Positions 17,791-26,510 of a stretch of 38,191 nucleotides of DNA are shown here, piece after piece (position 1 is the first letter of the stretch; every line of letters starts with the position of its first letter). The position numbers and the translations under genes are program-made. The notes under the pieces were generated by a model. That model was not told where the DNA came from, did no database searches, and saw only the letters and a list, made by a program, of their open reading frames with translations. Source of the DNA: Ruminococcus sp. (GTDB taxonomy: Bacteria; Bacillota; Clostridia; Oscillospirales; Ruminococcaceae); NCBI GenBank assembly GCA_017523285.1, contig JAFWWU010000055.1, positions 1-38,191 of the forward strand, written 5' to 3'.

Positions 17791-18760
17791 AATTATAAAA
17801 GTGATGACTGCTCTTATGATATTTGCGAGCATGCTATGTCATTTTTCGTCAGCCGTATCAGCCGAGGGGAAAAGAGGACGTATTACTCTCGATTTCAGAG
17901 CATTTGAGGGGCTTGATACCGAAATGCGCTGGGATATTTTCAGGGTTGCGGACATAATAGATGCAGAAACATTTGAAATTACAGAGGGATTCAGAGAATA
18001 TCCGATTAAATTTGATATAAGCACGAAAGAGGCACTTAATTCTCTTGCGTATACGCTTTCGTATTACGCAATATCAGAGTCGCTTGAGCCTTATTGCAGT
18101 AAAAGCTGTATGCCTGATGATATGCTTATAGCGGAGAATCTTCCGCAGGGCTTCTATCTGATACAGTCGGGGCAGGTAGAGTATAATTCGTTTGTATATT
18201 CATCAGCTCCCGTAGTTGTATGCGTAGCAGACGGAGAGGTTTACGGAACAGACTGGCAGCTTGATATTACGGTTGTTCCGAAGCTCGGACTTGTATGTAG
18301 TGGTGCGGCAAGCGATAAGATAAGTTGTGTTGTAAAGGCAAAATTCACTAACACCGAGGAAACTCACGATGTAAAGGTTTCACTTTTCAAAGACGGTGTA
18401 ATCTACGATACAATCATACTCAATGCTGCAAATGAATGGCAGTATGTGTGGCCTGAGCTTGACAATAAAAACGAATGGACAATCATTGAAAACGATTTGC
18501 CTGAAAACTTCTTTGTAAATTTTGAAATGGAATATCTTGACGCAGAGGGGCGAGGAGTAAAATATTTCGAGATAACGAACTCGTATAAGGATAAAGTTAC
18601 AACGACAGCTCCGCCTGCAACGACAACTATTCAGACGACTACAACAGCTCAGAAGCTTCCGCAGACGGGAATGCTTCTGTGGCCGATACCTGTGCTTTCG
18701 CTTCTGGGAATTATACTTATAGCGGCAGGCAGTCTGATGCTGAGGAAAAAGACGCAGTAA
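17777..18760 (+). CDS. Small LPxTG pilin (minor or basal subunit)
   Basis: 327 aa, overlapping the sortase gene by 14 bases. The ATG at 17777 is preferred; an in-frame GTG at 17768 is possible. Signal peptide at about residues 1-30 (ends SAVSAEG). The middle region is beta-rich, including a CnaB-like segment (VKVSLFKDGVIYDTIIL, then WPELDNKNEWTIIE). A Thr/Pro linker precedes LPQTG at about residue 294, a hydrophobic helix and the tail LRKKTQ. Size and position after SrtC fit an anchoring or basal pilin joined to the wall by the sortase encoded next; that role is inferred. Confidence 0.87.
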   Translation: MKCCKIIKVMTALMIFASMLCHFSSAVSAEGKRGRITLDFRAFEGLDTEMRWDIFRVADIIDAETFEITEGFREYPIKFDISTKEALNSLAYTLSYYAISESLEPYCSKSCMPDDMLIAENLPQGFYLIQSGQVEYNSFVYSSAPVVVCVADGEVYGTDWQLDITVVPKLGLVCSGAASDKISCVVKAKFTNTEETHDVKVSLFKDGVIYDTIILNAANEWQYVWPELDNKNEWTIIENDLPENFFVNFEMEYLDAEGRGVKYFEITNSYKDKVTTTAPPATTTIQTTTTAQKLPQTGMLLWPIPVLSLLGIILIAAGSLMLRKKTQ

Positions 18761-18775
18761 TCATCGGAGGACTAT

Positions 18776-19429
18776 ATGAAAAGGAAAAAAATCGGGATAA
18801 TTCTTATTGCGGTTGGTGCTGTGATGCTTATTACAGCGGCGGCAATAGCGGGGTATAATATTTCATTGCAGAGCAAAGCAGAAAAGGCTTCGGATGAAAT
18901 TGTGTCAGAGATAAGGCAGATATATAATATTCCTGCACTTGATGAGGAAATTCCGATAAAGAATGAAAATGATATGCCTGATTTTGAAGCTATGACAGAA
19001 TCAGCGCTTCCCGATGCGGTTATATCGACTCTTGAAGATAAAAAAACTGTGAGCATAAAAAACAGCACATATACGGGAGTGCTTCAGATTATTCCGCTTG
19101 GAATAGAGCTTCCTGTAGCTGAAAAATTCAGCTATGCAGGACTTAAATCAACTCCTTGCAGATATATCGGAACAGCAGAAGATAAAAACCTTGTGATATG
19201 TGCGCATAATTATTCATCGCATTTCGGCGGAATAAATAAGCTTGTAAACGGTGATATGATACGCTTTATAGGCTTTGACAATACTGTTCACAGTTACAGT
19301 GTTGAAAGTATTGAGGTTATAGCGCCGACTGACATTGGAGCAGTTAAAACAGATGATTATGCACTGACGCTGTTTACCTGTACTCTCGGCGGAGAAGCAA
19401 GAGTTGTAGTAAAATGTGTTGAGCTTTGA
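18776..19429 (+). CDS. Second sortase, possibly cell-wall anchoring
   Basis: A 217-aa sortase with one N-terminal membrane helix (about residues 7-26) and no C-terminal helix, unlike SrtC. Catalytic residues are His144 (ICAHNYSSHFG), Cys202 (TLFTCTLGG) and Arg209 (EARVVVKC). GGAGG stands just upstream of the ATG. Single-helix sortases in pilus loci usually attach the finished fibre to peptidoglycan; the exact sortase class is not certain from reading alone. Last gene of the operon; no obvious T-tracted terminator follows before the next promoter. Confidence 0.9.
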   Translation: MKRKKIGIILIAVGAVMLITAAAIAGYNISLQSKAEKASDEIVSEIRQIYNIPALDEEIPIKNENDMPDFEAMTESALPDAVISTLEDKKTVSIKNSTYTGVLQIIPLGIELPVAEKFSYAGLKSTPCRYIGTAEDKNLVICAHNYSSHFGGINKLVNGDMIRFIGFDNTVHSYSVESIEVIAPTDIGAVKTDDYALTLFTCTLGGEARVVVKCVEL

Positions 19430-19435
19430 ATAATA

Positions 19436-19464
19436 TTGACAAGCTGAGTTTTTCGCAGTATAAT
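19436..19464 (+). promoter_or_regulatory. Consensus sigma-A promoter for the GNAT gene
   Basis: TTGACA (19436-19441), a 17-base spacer and TATAAT (19459-19464). A start near 19471 falls at the beginning of an inverted repeat. Confidence 0.85.
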
Positions 19465-19469
19465 AGTTT

Positions 19470-19606
19470 CAACGGAATGTCCTTTGTGGATATTCCGTTG
19501 TAATTATAAATTTATTTTAAGGAGATTGTTGTTTGAAGAAGAATAACAGACCTGAGATTGTAGCGTAAACGGGAGGTTTGCGAATACATTCTTACACAAA
19601 CCTCCC
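19470..19606 (+). promoter_or_regulatory. Structured 5' leader of the GNAT gene, possible attenuator
   Basis: Two stems are visible: 9 bp (19470-19478 with 19492-19500) and 10 bp perfect GGGAGGTTTG/CAAACCTCCC (19571-19580 with 19597-19606), neither with a clear T-tract. A short ORF lies between them. The CCTCC of the second stem (19601-19605) is also complementary to the GGAGG ribosome site of the acetyltransferase (19628-19632), so mutually exclusive pairings are possible. Confidence 0.5.
19533..19568 (+). CDS. Putative 11-aa leader peptide
   Basis: A TTG start 8 bases after AAGGAG (19519-19524) encodes MKKNNRPEIVA and stops 2 bases before the GGGAGGTTTG hairpin arm. Size and placement resemble the leader peptides of translational attenuators. 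There is no direct evidence of translation. Confidence 0.45.
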   Translation: MKKNNRPEIVA

Positions 19607-19639
19607 TCGTTGAGTCAACAACTTTCAGGAGGAAAAACA

Positions 19640-20296
19640 ATGAATAAAAATGACTATATTATCCGTTTGGAAACAGAAAAAGACTATCGTGAAACAGAGA
19701 ATCTTGCCCGTGAAGCATTCTGGAATTTAAGCGTTCCCGGCTGTAATGAGCATTATCTTATTCACACAATGAGAACACATAAGGATTTTGTGCGTGAGCT
19801 TAATTATGTAATTGAAGCTGGCGGAAAAATCATTGGTTGTATTATGTATACAAGAGCAAAGCTTGCAGATGAAAATAAAGAGGAAAAGCCTGTTCTTACT
19901 ATGGGACCGCTTTGTATTCATCCTGATTATCAGAGAAAAGGTTACAGCAGAATTTTGCTTGAATATACATTTGAAAAAGCAGCCGAGCTTGGATATGATA
20001 CAATTATAAACTTCGGGAATCCTGATAACTACGTTGCAAGAGGCTATAAAAGCTGTAAAAAATACAACGTATGCTTTGAGGGAGATGTATTTCCGACAGC
20101 ATTGCTTGTTAAGGTGCTTGATGAAAATGCACTTGACGGCAGAAAATGGTTTTATTATCCGAGTGATGTGGAAGCACCCTGTGACGATGCCGAGGCAGTT
20201 GAGAAGTTTGATGCTCTTTTTCCACCTAAGGAAAAGGCATGGCAGCCAAGTCAGGAAGAGTTCTATATTCACAGTCATTCTGTAATTAATTGGTAA
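19640..20296 (+). CDS. GNAT-family N-acetyltransferase
   Basis: 218 aa, ATG 19640 after AGGAGG. The acetyl-CoA-binding motif is HPDYQRKGYSRILLEY, preceded by the core strand VLTMGPLCIHP, both typical of GNAT proteins. The C-terminal half (YKSCKKYNVCFEGDVFPTALLVKVL) matches the pattern of uncharacterised clostridial GNATs that read extended substrates. Substrate unknown; small-molecule amines, antibiotics or protein N-termini are all possible. Monocistronic between promoter 19436 and a strong terminator. The structured leader suggests the protein is made only under some condition. Confidence 0.88.
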   Translation: MNKNDYIIRLETEKDYRETENLAREAFWNLSVPGCNEHYLIHTMRTHKDFVRELNYVIEAGGKIIGCIMYTRAKLADENKEEKPVLTMGPLCIHPDYQRKGYSRILLEYTFEKAAELGYDTIINFGNPDNYVARGYKSCKKYNVCFEGDVFPTALLVKVLDENALDGRKWFYYPSDVEAPCDDAEAVEKFDALFPPKEKAWQPSQEEFYIHSHSVINW

Positions 20297-20300
20297 TTCA

Positions 20301-20337
20301 AAAAGCCGACAGCATTTCATTCGCTGTCGGCTTTTTT
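20301..20337. terminator. Bidirectional terminator between GNAT and DUF4846 genes
   Basis: A 13-bp perfect stem AAAAGCCGACAGC/GCTGTCGGCTTTT (20301-20313 with 20323-20335) with a T-run on the plus side and T-rich sequence on the minus side. It serves two convergent genes. Confidence 0.92.
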
Positions 20338-20349
20338 GTACAATATAAA

Positions 20350-21261
20350 TCAGAATCCGTTTTGCCATCTGCGTACGTTATCATCTATGAACGTATATGA
20401 GCCAACTCTGAATTTTTCTTTAAGCTCTGATTCATAAAACCACGGGTCATCAAGATGCTTGTCATTTTCAATCATGTGGAAGCTTTGTGCAGGCATAAAT
20501 CCCTGAGCGAACAGATAGCATTTTTCACCGTCAGCGTTTACAGACATATCAACTGCAAGAACAACGTGACCGGGTGAGCCTGGGATAAGGAGAATATCTC
20601 CGGGTTTAAAATCTGAAAGCGGAATAGTTTCACTCTCATCGTAGAGCGATTTTGTTCCTGCATAATTCATTACGCATTCAAGATAAGCACGGAAGCATTC
20701 ATAGCTTTTGTTTTTGCCTTTCAGTTTAAGCTGAGTTGAAAAACTGCCTGCCGCAACAAGACGCTTGCCTTTTCGCCAGTCAGTATATTTCATAAGCTCA
20801 CCGTTTGTAAGATGAAATGCAATGCTGTCATAGTCTTTCTGCGACCAGAAATATTCGCTGTAAACACGTATTACACTGTCAGCACATTGCTGTAAATCAT
20901 GTGCGCCGATATCCATTGCATAGACGAGAGCGCAGTTGTTGCCAAGTTCATCACCGTCATAATAAACAATAGGATTTCCGTGCGGCAAAACCTCCATATT
21001 ACGCATAAAATGAAGCAGACTTGTTTCATCGGCTTCTATGCGGGTATATCCCTCAGGTGCAAGAATTCTTGTTTCCTGAGTCATACCATTGATATTGATA
21101 AGAGGAGAGTCAGATTCCTTTCCGTCATATATAACACGCTCAAGTGAAGGGTCAATTGTACTGCCGCTGAATCGAAGAAGAACGTATCCTCCGACAATCA
21201 GAACACAAAGAGCGACAAAGACAATAATTGCTGTTCTTGTAAGTAATAATACTCTTTTCAT
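20350..21261 (-). CDS. DUF4846-family exported protein
   Basis: 303 aa with an N-terminal membrane helix or signal anchor (about residues 8-30). The rest matches the DUF4846 pattern: IVYYDGDELGNNCALVYAMD, then LQQCADSVIRVYSEYFW, then HLTNGE..KYTDWRKG, then PGDILLIPGSPGHVVLAVDM, then AQGFMPAQSFH. The PGDIL and GHVVLAVD pieces resemble NlpC/P60-like and amidase folds, so a cell-wall role is conceivable, but I know no demonstrated activity for the family. It stands alone, with its own promoter (21295-21323) and the convergent terminator. Confidence 0.85.
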   Translation of the reverse strand: MKRVLLLTRTAIIVFVALCVLIVGGYVLLRFSGSTIDPSLERVIYDGKESDSPLININGMTQETRILAPEGYTRIEADETSLLHFMRNMEVLPHGNPIVYYDGDELGNNCALVYAMDIGAHDLQQCADSVIRVYSEYFWSQKDYDSIAFHLTNGELMKYTDWRKGKRLVAAGSFSTQLKLKGKNKSYECFRAYLECVMNYAGTKSLYDESETIPLSDFKPGDILLIPGSPGHVVLAVDMSVNADGEKCYLFAQGFMPAQSFHMIENDKHLDDPWFYESELKEKFRVGSYTFIDDNVRRWQNGF

Positions 21262-21294
21262 TTTTTACCTCATAAATATGTTTTTGATAATATA

Positions 21295-21323
21295 ATTATA
21301 ATATATTTCTTAATAAAAAGCAA
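21295..21323 (-). promoter_or_regulatory. Promoter of the DUF4846 gene
   Basis: On the minus strand TTGCTT (21318-21323), a 17-base spacer and TATAAT (21295-21300), 34 bases before the start codon. Confidence 0.6.
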
Positions 21324-21431
21324 TATTTTTAATTTGATGAGAACTGGATTATAAATCTTGTTAATATTGTCTGAATGTATTATGTGCGTTTGAGTAAAAT
21401 ATACAAAATTTCAAAAGTGCTGCAAAAACTC

Positions 21432-21460
21432 TTGACATTGATGATTTACAGTGCTAAAAT
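21432..21460 (+). promoter_or_regulatory. Promoter of the T-box/ilvA-leu operon
   Basis: TTGACA (21432-21437), a 17-base spacer and TAAAAT (21455-21460). The predicted start near 21467 places both T-box units in the leader. Confidence 0.85.
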
Positions 21461-21580
21461 ATAGTAAATTGAATATCAATAAAAGCTATGACGAAGAATG
21501 GTCAGGGTTGTATGGCATTTCAGAGAGCCGATGGTTGGTGAAAATCGGTATGCGAGACTTTGTTCTCTCCCTTCCGAGCT

Positions 21581-21821
21581 GGAAGCCCCAAAGGTTCACA
21601 CCCAGTAGGCGTTTCCCGTGTATGCTGCGTAAGTGCATAGAGGTTGATGGACTTCGAAATCAAAGGCGTTGATGAAGACGGAAACTACAACGAACTTCTC
21701 AGAGAGCCGGGGATGGTGTGATCCCGGTAAAGGACTGTAGACTTCCCATCCCTTCTGAGCCGGAAGCCCCAAAGGTTTACACCCAGTAGGCGTTTCCCGT
21801 GTATGCTGCGTTAGTGCATAG
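21581..21821 (+). repeat. 60-nt direct repeat within the T-box leader
   Basis: 21581-21640 and 21762-21821 are identical at all but two positions. They cover the stem II/IIA region (AGTAGGC and the TATGC..GCATA hairpin). The near identity points to a recent duplication or conversion, while the specifier arms between them differ. Confidence 0.92.
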
Positions 21822-21904
21822 AAGTTAATTGACTTCGAAGAGGTGGCGGATGATATATCCGCAATTTGAGTGGTACCGCGAGTGTTGTATATGTTAATTA
21901 CACC

Positions 21905-21946
21905 CGTCTCAAAGCAAGTTTGTAATGCTTTGGGGCGGTTTTTTAT
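21905..21946 (+). terminator. T-box controlled terminator
   Basis: A stem of about 13 bp with some G-U pairs (21905-21917 with 21927-21939) is followed by a run of T. Its left arm would be displaced when the antiterminator forms with uncharged tRNA. Confidence 0.9.
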
Positions 21947-21987
21947 TTACCTTGAAGCATATATATTATATGAAAGGCGGAATAAAA

Positions 21988-23178
21988 ATGTTGTCACTTG
22001 ATAAGGTCTTTAATGCACAGACTGTACTTAAAAAAATTATTCGTGAAACTAATGTGGTAAGAGCGTATGGAATTGCTCCGAACTGTGAGCTGTTTCTTAA
22101 ACCTGAGAATTTACAGATAACAGGCTCATTCAAGGTAAGAGGCTCGGCTTATAAAATTGCTATGCTTTCCGAAGAAGAAAAACAGAAAGGTGTAATTGCT
22201 TGTTCGGCTGGTAATCATGCACAGGGTGTTGCACTTGCCGCAACAAAAAACGGAATAAAATCATTGATATGCCTGCCTGATACAGCTCCGATTTCTAAAG
22301 TTGAAGCAACAAAGGGCTTTGGCGCAGAGGTTTGTCTGGTTGAGGGCTGTTATGACGACGCATATCAGAAAGCTTTAGAGCTTAAAGAAAAAGAGGGATA
22401 TACCTTTGTTCATCCTTTTGATGATGAAAATGTCATAGCAGGTCAGGGGACTATTGCACTTGAAGTTCTGACAGAGCTTGATGATATCGATGCTATTGTT
22501 GTGCCTGTCGGCGGCGGCGGACTTATTTCTGGAATTGCATATACCGCTAAGAAGATAAGACCTTCCGTAAAGGTTTACGGAGTTCAGGTTACAGGTGCGC
22601 CAAGTATGTATAATTCCTTGAAAAACGGAAAAATTAAATCGTTAAAATCAGTTTCTACAATTGCTGATGGTATTGCGGTTAAAAAGCCCGGAGATAATAC
22701 ATACGAGTATGTAAAAAAATATGTCGATGAAATCGCTCTTGTCAGCGATGATGAGGTTTCAAGTGCAATTCTTGCACTTATGGAAAAGCAGAAAATGATA
22801 GCTGAGGGTGCAGGTGCTGCAGCTGTTGCGGCGGTAATGTTCAATAAATTTGATTTCAATGGTAAACGTGTAGTAGCAATAGTATCAGGCGGCAACATTG
22901 ATGTCACAAGTCTTTCGCGAGTTATTGACAGAGGTCTTAGAAATTCGGGACGTTCTTCAAGTCTGCTGATTGAACTTATAGATAAACCGGGACAGCTTAA
23001 AAATATATCCCGTATTATTGCAGACTGTGGTGGAAATGTTACGGGAGTTCACTACGAGAAGGGCAATACCGAAAGCGTTAACGGATGTTTTCTTCGTATT
23101 GATATGGAAACAAGAGATTATGAACACGTTAACCTTATTACGCAGTCGCTTCGTAATGAGGGATTTAAAATAGTATAG
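21988..23178 (+). CDS. ilvA: Threonine ammonia-lyase (biosynthetic threonine dehydratase)
   Basis: 396 aa, ATG 21988 after GAAAGGCGG; the frame is open further upstream but that part overlaps the terminator. A PLP enzyme of fold type II: Lys49 in TGSFKVRGS is the Schiff-base lysine, SAGNHAQGVA and VGGGGLISG bind substrate and the PLP phosphate. A C-terminal ACT domain (about 325-396, from LLIELIDKPGQLKNISRII) suggests allosteric control. It converts threonine to 2-oxobutanoate, the committed step to isoleucine. First gene of the operon behind the T-box; only 12 bases to ridA. Confidence 0.95.
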   Translation: MLSLDKVFNAQTVLKKIIRETNVVRAYGIAPNCELFLKPENLQITGSFKVRGSAYKIAMLSEEEKQKGVIACSAGNHAQGVALAATKNGIKSLICLPDTAPISKVEATKGFGAEVCLVEGCYDDAYQKALELKEKEGYTFVHPFDDENVIAGQGTIALEVLTELDDIDAIVVPVGGGGLISGIAYTAKKIRPSVKVYGVQVTGAPSMYNSLKNGKIKSLKSVSTIADGIAVKKPGDNTYEYVKKYVDEIALVSDDEVSSAILALMEKQKMIAEGAGAAAVAAVMFNKFDFNGKRVVAIVSGGNIDVTSLSRVIDRGLRNSGRSSSLLIELIDKPGQLKNISRIIADCGGNVTGVHYEKGNTESVNGCFLRIDMETRDYEHVNLITQSLRNEGFKIV

Positions 23179-23190
23179 AGGAGAATAATT

Positions 23191-23568
23191 ATGAGCAATA
23201 AAATTCAGACAAACAATGCCCCTGCGGCAATCGGACCTTATTCACAGGCAATAGTTACAGGAAATCTTATTTTTACATCGGGACAAATTCCGCTTAACCC
23301 TGAAACAGGACTTATTGAGGGAGATAATATCACCGAACAGACTCATCGTGTATGTAAAAACCTTGAAGCTGTGCTTGCTGCCGCAGGAAGTTCATTGAAA
23401 AATGCGGTTAAAACAGTATGCTTTTTGAAGAATATGGAGGATTTTGCAGCATTTAACGAGGTGTATGCAGAGTATTTCACTGAAAAGCCTGCACGCTCCT
23501 GTGTGGCTGTAAAGATGCTTCCGAAGGATGCTCTTGTTGAGGTTGAAGTGATAGCGGAAAAGGAGTAA
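23191..23568 (+). CDS. ridA: RidA family enamine/imine deaminase
   Basis: A 125-aa YjgF/YER057c/UK114 protein: opens with IQTNNAPAAIGPYSQAIV, has FTSGQIPLNPETG and ends with the ARSCVAV..LPKDALVEVE signature, whose arginine binds substrate. RidA hydrolyses reactive 2-aminoacrylate/aminocrotonate released by threonine dehydratase, so its place directly behind ilvA makes biochemical sense. AGGAG precedes the start. Confidence 0.96.
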   Translation: MSNKIQTNNAPAAIGPYSQAIVTGNLIFTSGQIPLNPETGLIEGDNITEQTHRVCKNLEAVLAAAGSSLKNAVKTVCFLKNMEDFAAFNEVYAEYFTEKPARSCVAVKMLPKDALVEVEVIAEKE

Positions 23569-23572
23569 ATAT

Positions 23573-25243
23573 ATGATGGATTCAACTAAATATCGTGTCG
23601 GGTATTATCCCGTAGATGAGAAATATACTCATTGGGTTAAGAATGAATATATAAAAAAGCCGCCCGTATGGTGTAGCGTTGATATGCGTGACGGAAATCA
23701 GAGCCTTGTAATTCCGATGAGTCTTGAAGAAAAGCTTGAATACTATAAGGTTCTTCTTGAAGTAGGCTTCAAGGAGATTGAAGTTGGATTTCCTGCCGCA
23801 AGTGAAACAGAATATGAATTTCTGCGTACACTTATAGATAAAAATATGATACCTGATGATGTTACAGTTCAGGTTCTTACACAATGCCGTGAACATATTA
23901 TCCGAAAGACTTTTGAAGCCTGTAAGGGTGCGCCGAGTGCGATTATTCATTTTTATAATTCCGTAAGCGTTGCACAGCGTGAACAGGTATTCGGCAAATC
24001 AAAGGAAGAAATAAAACAGATTGCGATTGACGGAGCAAGACTTGTAAAAAAGCTTGCGAAGGAGTATGAAGGGAATTTCCGTTTTGAATATTCTCCCGAA
24101 TCCTTTACAGGAACAGAGCCTGAATATGCACTTGAAGTGTGCAATGCTGTACTTGATGTGCTTGAGCCTGATGAAAACAATAATGTTATTATAAATCTTC
24201 CTGTAACTGTTGAAATGAGCCTGCCGCACATATACGCTTCACAGGTTGCATATATGAGTGAAAATCTTAAATATCGTGAGTTTGTAACACTTTCGCTTCA
24301 TCCTCACAACGACAGAGGCACAGGTGTTGCAGATGCTGAGCTTGCACTTCTAGCAGGCGCAGACCGTGTGGAAGGAACATTGTTCGGAAACGGCGAAAGA
24401 ACAGGCAATGTTGATATAATTACACTTGCTATGAATATGTATTCTCACGGAGTTGACCCGAAGCTTAATCTTTCTGATATGAATTATCTTGTTGAAAAAT
24501 ATGAAAACTGTACCCGTATGCGTGTTCACGACAGAGCACCTTATGCAGGCTCACTTGTATTTGCCGCATTTTCGGGAAGTCATCAGGATGCTATCGCAAA
24601 GGGTATGAAATACAGACAGACAAACGAGCTTCATGAATGGACTGTTCCGTATATTCCGATTGACCCTGCCGATATAGGCAGAACTTATGATGCAGATGTA
24701 ATCAGAGTAAATTCTCAGTCAGGAAAAGGTGGTATTGGTTATCTGCTTGAACAGACATTCGGATATAATTTGCCTAAGAAAATGCGTGAGCATTTCAGCT
24801 ATCTCTGCAAGGATATTTCAGACAGAGAGCATAAAGAACTCAAGCCTGATGAAATGCTTGAAATATTCAAGGAGAATTATCTTAATATTCAGGGAGATAT
24901 AAAGGTTACGGAATTTGACTTTATCCGTGACCATGGCGCAGTAAAAATCAATATTACCTTTATGCAGAACGGAGTTGAAACAAAGCTTGAAGCTGATGGC
25001 AATGGTTCTCTTAATGCTGTAAGCAATGCTCTTAAAGCATATACGGGCAAGGAATATGTATTGCAGATATTTACTCAGCACAGTATGCAGGGTAAAGGCT
25101 CACAGAGTATAGCGGCTTCATATATCGGAATTGAAAACGAAAACGGCGAAATGTTCTGGGGAGCAGGTACTGATACCGACGTTATCAAAGCAAGTACAAA
25201 CGCACTTCTGAGTGCTTTCAGTAATATGACAAAGGGAGGCTGA
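23573..25243 (+). CDS. leuA: 2-isopropylmalate synthase, long form
   Basis: A 556-aa enzyme with an HMGL-type TIM barrel (about residues 25-320): [12 protein letters not shown] carries the metal-binding aspartate, [12 protein letters not shown] the metal histidines, and [12 protein letters not shown] is diagnostic of LeuA. The C-terminal third (about 400-556) contains the regulatory/dimer domain for leucine feedback. Length and N-terminus fit the long LeuA type. It condenses 2-oxoisovalerate and acetyl-CoA, the first leucine-specific step. The start follows AAAGGAG embedded at the end of ridA. Confidence 0.94.
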   Translation: MMDSTKYRVGYYPVDEKYTHWVKNEYIKKPPVWCSVDMRDGNQSLVIPMSLEEKLEYYKVLLEVGFKEIEVGFPAASETEYEFLRTLIDKNMIPDDVTVQVLTQCREHIIRKTFEACKGAPSAIIHFYNSVSVAQREQVFGKSKEEIKQIAIDGARLVKKLAKEYEGNFRFEYSPESFTGTEPEYALEVCNAVLDVLEPDENNNVIINLPVTVEMSLPHIYASQVAYMSENLKYREFVTLSLHPHNDRGTGVADAELALLAGADRVEGTLFGNGERTGNVDIITLAMNMYSHGVDPKLNLSDMNYLVEKYENCTRMRVHDRAPYAGSLVFAAFSGSHQDAIAKGMKYRQTNELHEWTVPYIPIDPADIGRTYDADVIRVNSQSGKGGIGYLLEQTFGYNLPKKMREHFSYLCKDISDREHKELKPDEMLEIFKENYLNIQGDIKVTEFDFIRDHGAVKINITFMQNGVETKLEADGNGSLNAVSNALKAYTGKEYVLQIFTQHSMQGKGSQSIAASYIGIENENGEMFWGAGTDTDVIKASTNALLSAFSNMTKGG

Positions 25244-25247
25244 TTAT

Positions 25248-26507
25248 ATGGGAATGACTATGACGCAGAAAATTCTTGCCGCTCATGCAGGGCTTGAAAG
25301 CGTAACTGCAGGACAGCTTATAAACGCAAAGCTTGATATTGTTCTTGGCAACGATATCACTACCCCTGTTGCTGTAAATGAATTCAAAAAGGCAGGATTT
25401 GACAAGGTTTTTGATAAAGACAGAATAGCAATTGTGCTTGACCATTTTGTGCCTAACAAGGATATAAAAGCGGCTGAACAGAGTAAAACCTGTCGTAATT
25501 TCTCATGTGAGCATTGCATAAGTCATTTTTATGATGTGGGCAAAATGGGCATAGAGCATGCACTTCTCCCTGAACAAGGCATTGTGACAGCAGGTGACTG
25601 TATTATCGGTGCTGACAGTCATACCTGTACTTATGGAGCAGTAGGAGCTTTCTCGACAGGAGTAGGCTCTACCGATATGGCAGCAGGTATGGCAACAGGT
25701 ATGGCTTGGTTTAAAGTGCCGTCAGCAATAAAATTCAATCTTATCGGAAAGCTTCCCGATAATTGCAGCGGAAAAGACGTAATTCTTACAATAATCGGCA
25801 TGATAGGTGTTGACGGTGCTTTATATAAAAGTATGGAGTTTATTGGCGAGGGTGTGCGTAATCTTTCAATGGATGACCGTCTTTGTATCTGTAACATGGC
25901 AATAGAGGCTGGTGCAAAAAATGGCATTTTCCCTGTTGATGAGGTTACAATGGAATATTTAAGCGGCAGAAGTGAAAGAAATCCGATAGTATACGAGGCA
26001 GATGCAGACGCTGAATACGAAAAAGTAATTGATATTGACCTGAGCGCAGTTGTTCCTGTTGTAGCTTGTCCGCATCTTCCCGAAAATACACGTCCTGCAA
26101 GTGAGCTTCACGATATAGTTATAGATCAGGTTGTAATCGGTTCATGTACAAACGGCAGACTTGAAGACATGGAAGCGGCTTATAAAATTCTCAATGGCAA
26201 GAAGATAGCTGACGGAGTCCGTTGTATAATTATTCCGGGAACAATGCAGATTCTTCGTGAGTGCGTTCAGCGTGGCTGGTATACTGCATTTATTGACGCA
26301 GGAGCTGTTGTATCAACTCCTACATGCGGTCCGTGTCTTGGAGGATATATGGGCATACTTGCCGCAGGTGAACGCTGTATTGCAACGACAAACCGTAATT
26401 TTGTCGGACGTATGGGGCACGTTGAAAGTGAGGTTTATCTTGCTTCTCCGCATACAGCCGCCGCAAGTGCTTTAACAGGCTATATCACCGAATACAAGGA
26501 GGATTAA
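25248..26507 (+). CDS. leuC: 3-isopropylmalate dehydratase large subunit
   Basis: A 419-aa aconitase-family subunit of the shorter, separate LeuC type. The 4Fe-4S ligands are Cys300 (GSCTNG) and Cys360 and Cys363 (CGPCLGG); [15 protein letters not shown] and [10 protein letters not shown] line the active site. It pairs with LeuD to isomerise 2- to 3-isopropylmalate. Members of this subfamily can also act on homologous substrates, but the leuA and leuB neighbours settle the role. AAAGGGAGG precedes the ATG. Confidence 0.95.
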   Translation: MGMTMTQKILAAHAGLESVTAGQLINAKLDIVLGNDITTPVAVNEFKKAGFDKVFDKDRIAIVLDHFVPNKDIKAAEQSKTCRNFSCEHCISHFYDVGKMGIEHALLPEQGIVTAGDCIIGADSHTCTYGAVGAFSTGVGSTDMAAGMATGMAWFKVPSAIKFNLIGKLPDNCSGKDVILTIIGMIGVDGALYKSMEFIGEGVRNLSMDDRLCICNMAIEAGAKNGIFPVDEVTMEYLSGRSERNPIVYEADADAEYEKVIDIDLSAVVPVVACPHLPENTRPASELHDIVIDQVVIGSCTNGRLEDMEAAYKILNGKKIADGVRCIIIPGTMQILRECVQRGWYTAFIDAGAVVSTPTCGPCLGGYMGILAAGERCIATTNRNFVGRMGHVESEVYLASPHTAAASALTGYITEYKED

Positions 26508-26510
26508 ACG

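Larger units (their letters stand above)
21481..21946 (+). promoter_or_regulatory. T-box leader with two specifier units and one antiterminator
   Basis: The T-box core GAGTGGTACCGCG (21868-21880) follows a stem III hairpin GCGGAT/ATCCGC (21846-21851 with 21857-21862) and precedes the terminator. Upstream are two successive specifier units. Unit 1 (about 21481-21640) has the distal module from GAGAGCCGATGG (21523) and the segment CTC-CCTTCCGAGC (21567-21579). Unit 2 (about 21663-21821) has GAGAGCCGGGGA (from 21702) and ATC-CCTTCTGAGC (21748-21760). Aligned on the GAGC end, the specifier codons read CTC (Leu) and ATC (Ile). The TGGT bulge pairs with ACCA ends, fitting tRNAs with discriminator A as in tRNA-Leu and tRNA-Ile. 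Only unit 2 is followed by antiterminator and terminator. Confidence 0.88.

Noticed and set aside
19727-20368. 213-codon open frame antisense to the GNAT gene
   Set aside because: Shadow of a well-supported gene; the Cys/Ile-rich translation matches no family and runs through the terminator.
21451-21672. Open frame of 73 codons over the T-box leader
   Set aside because: It lies within the first specifier unit; conserved RNA elements explain the sequence and no ribosome site precedes it.
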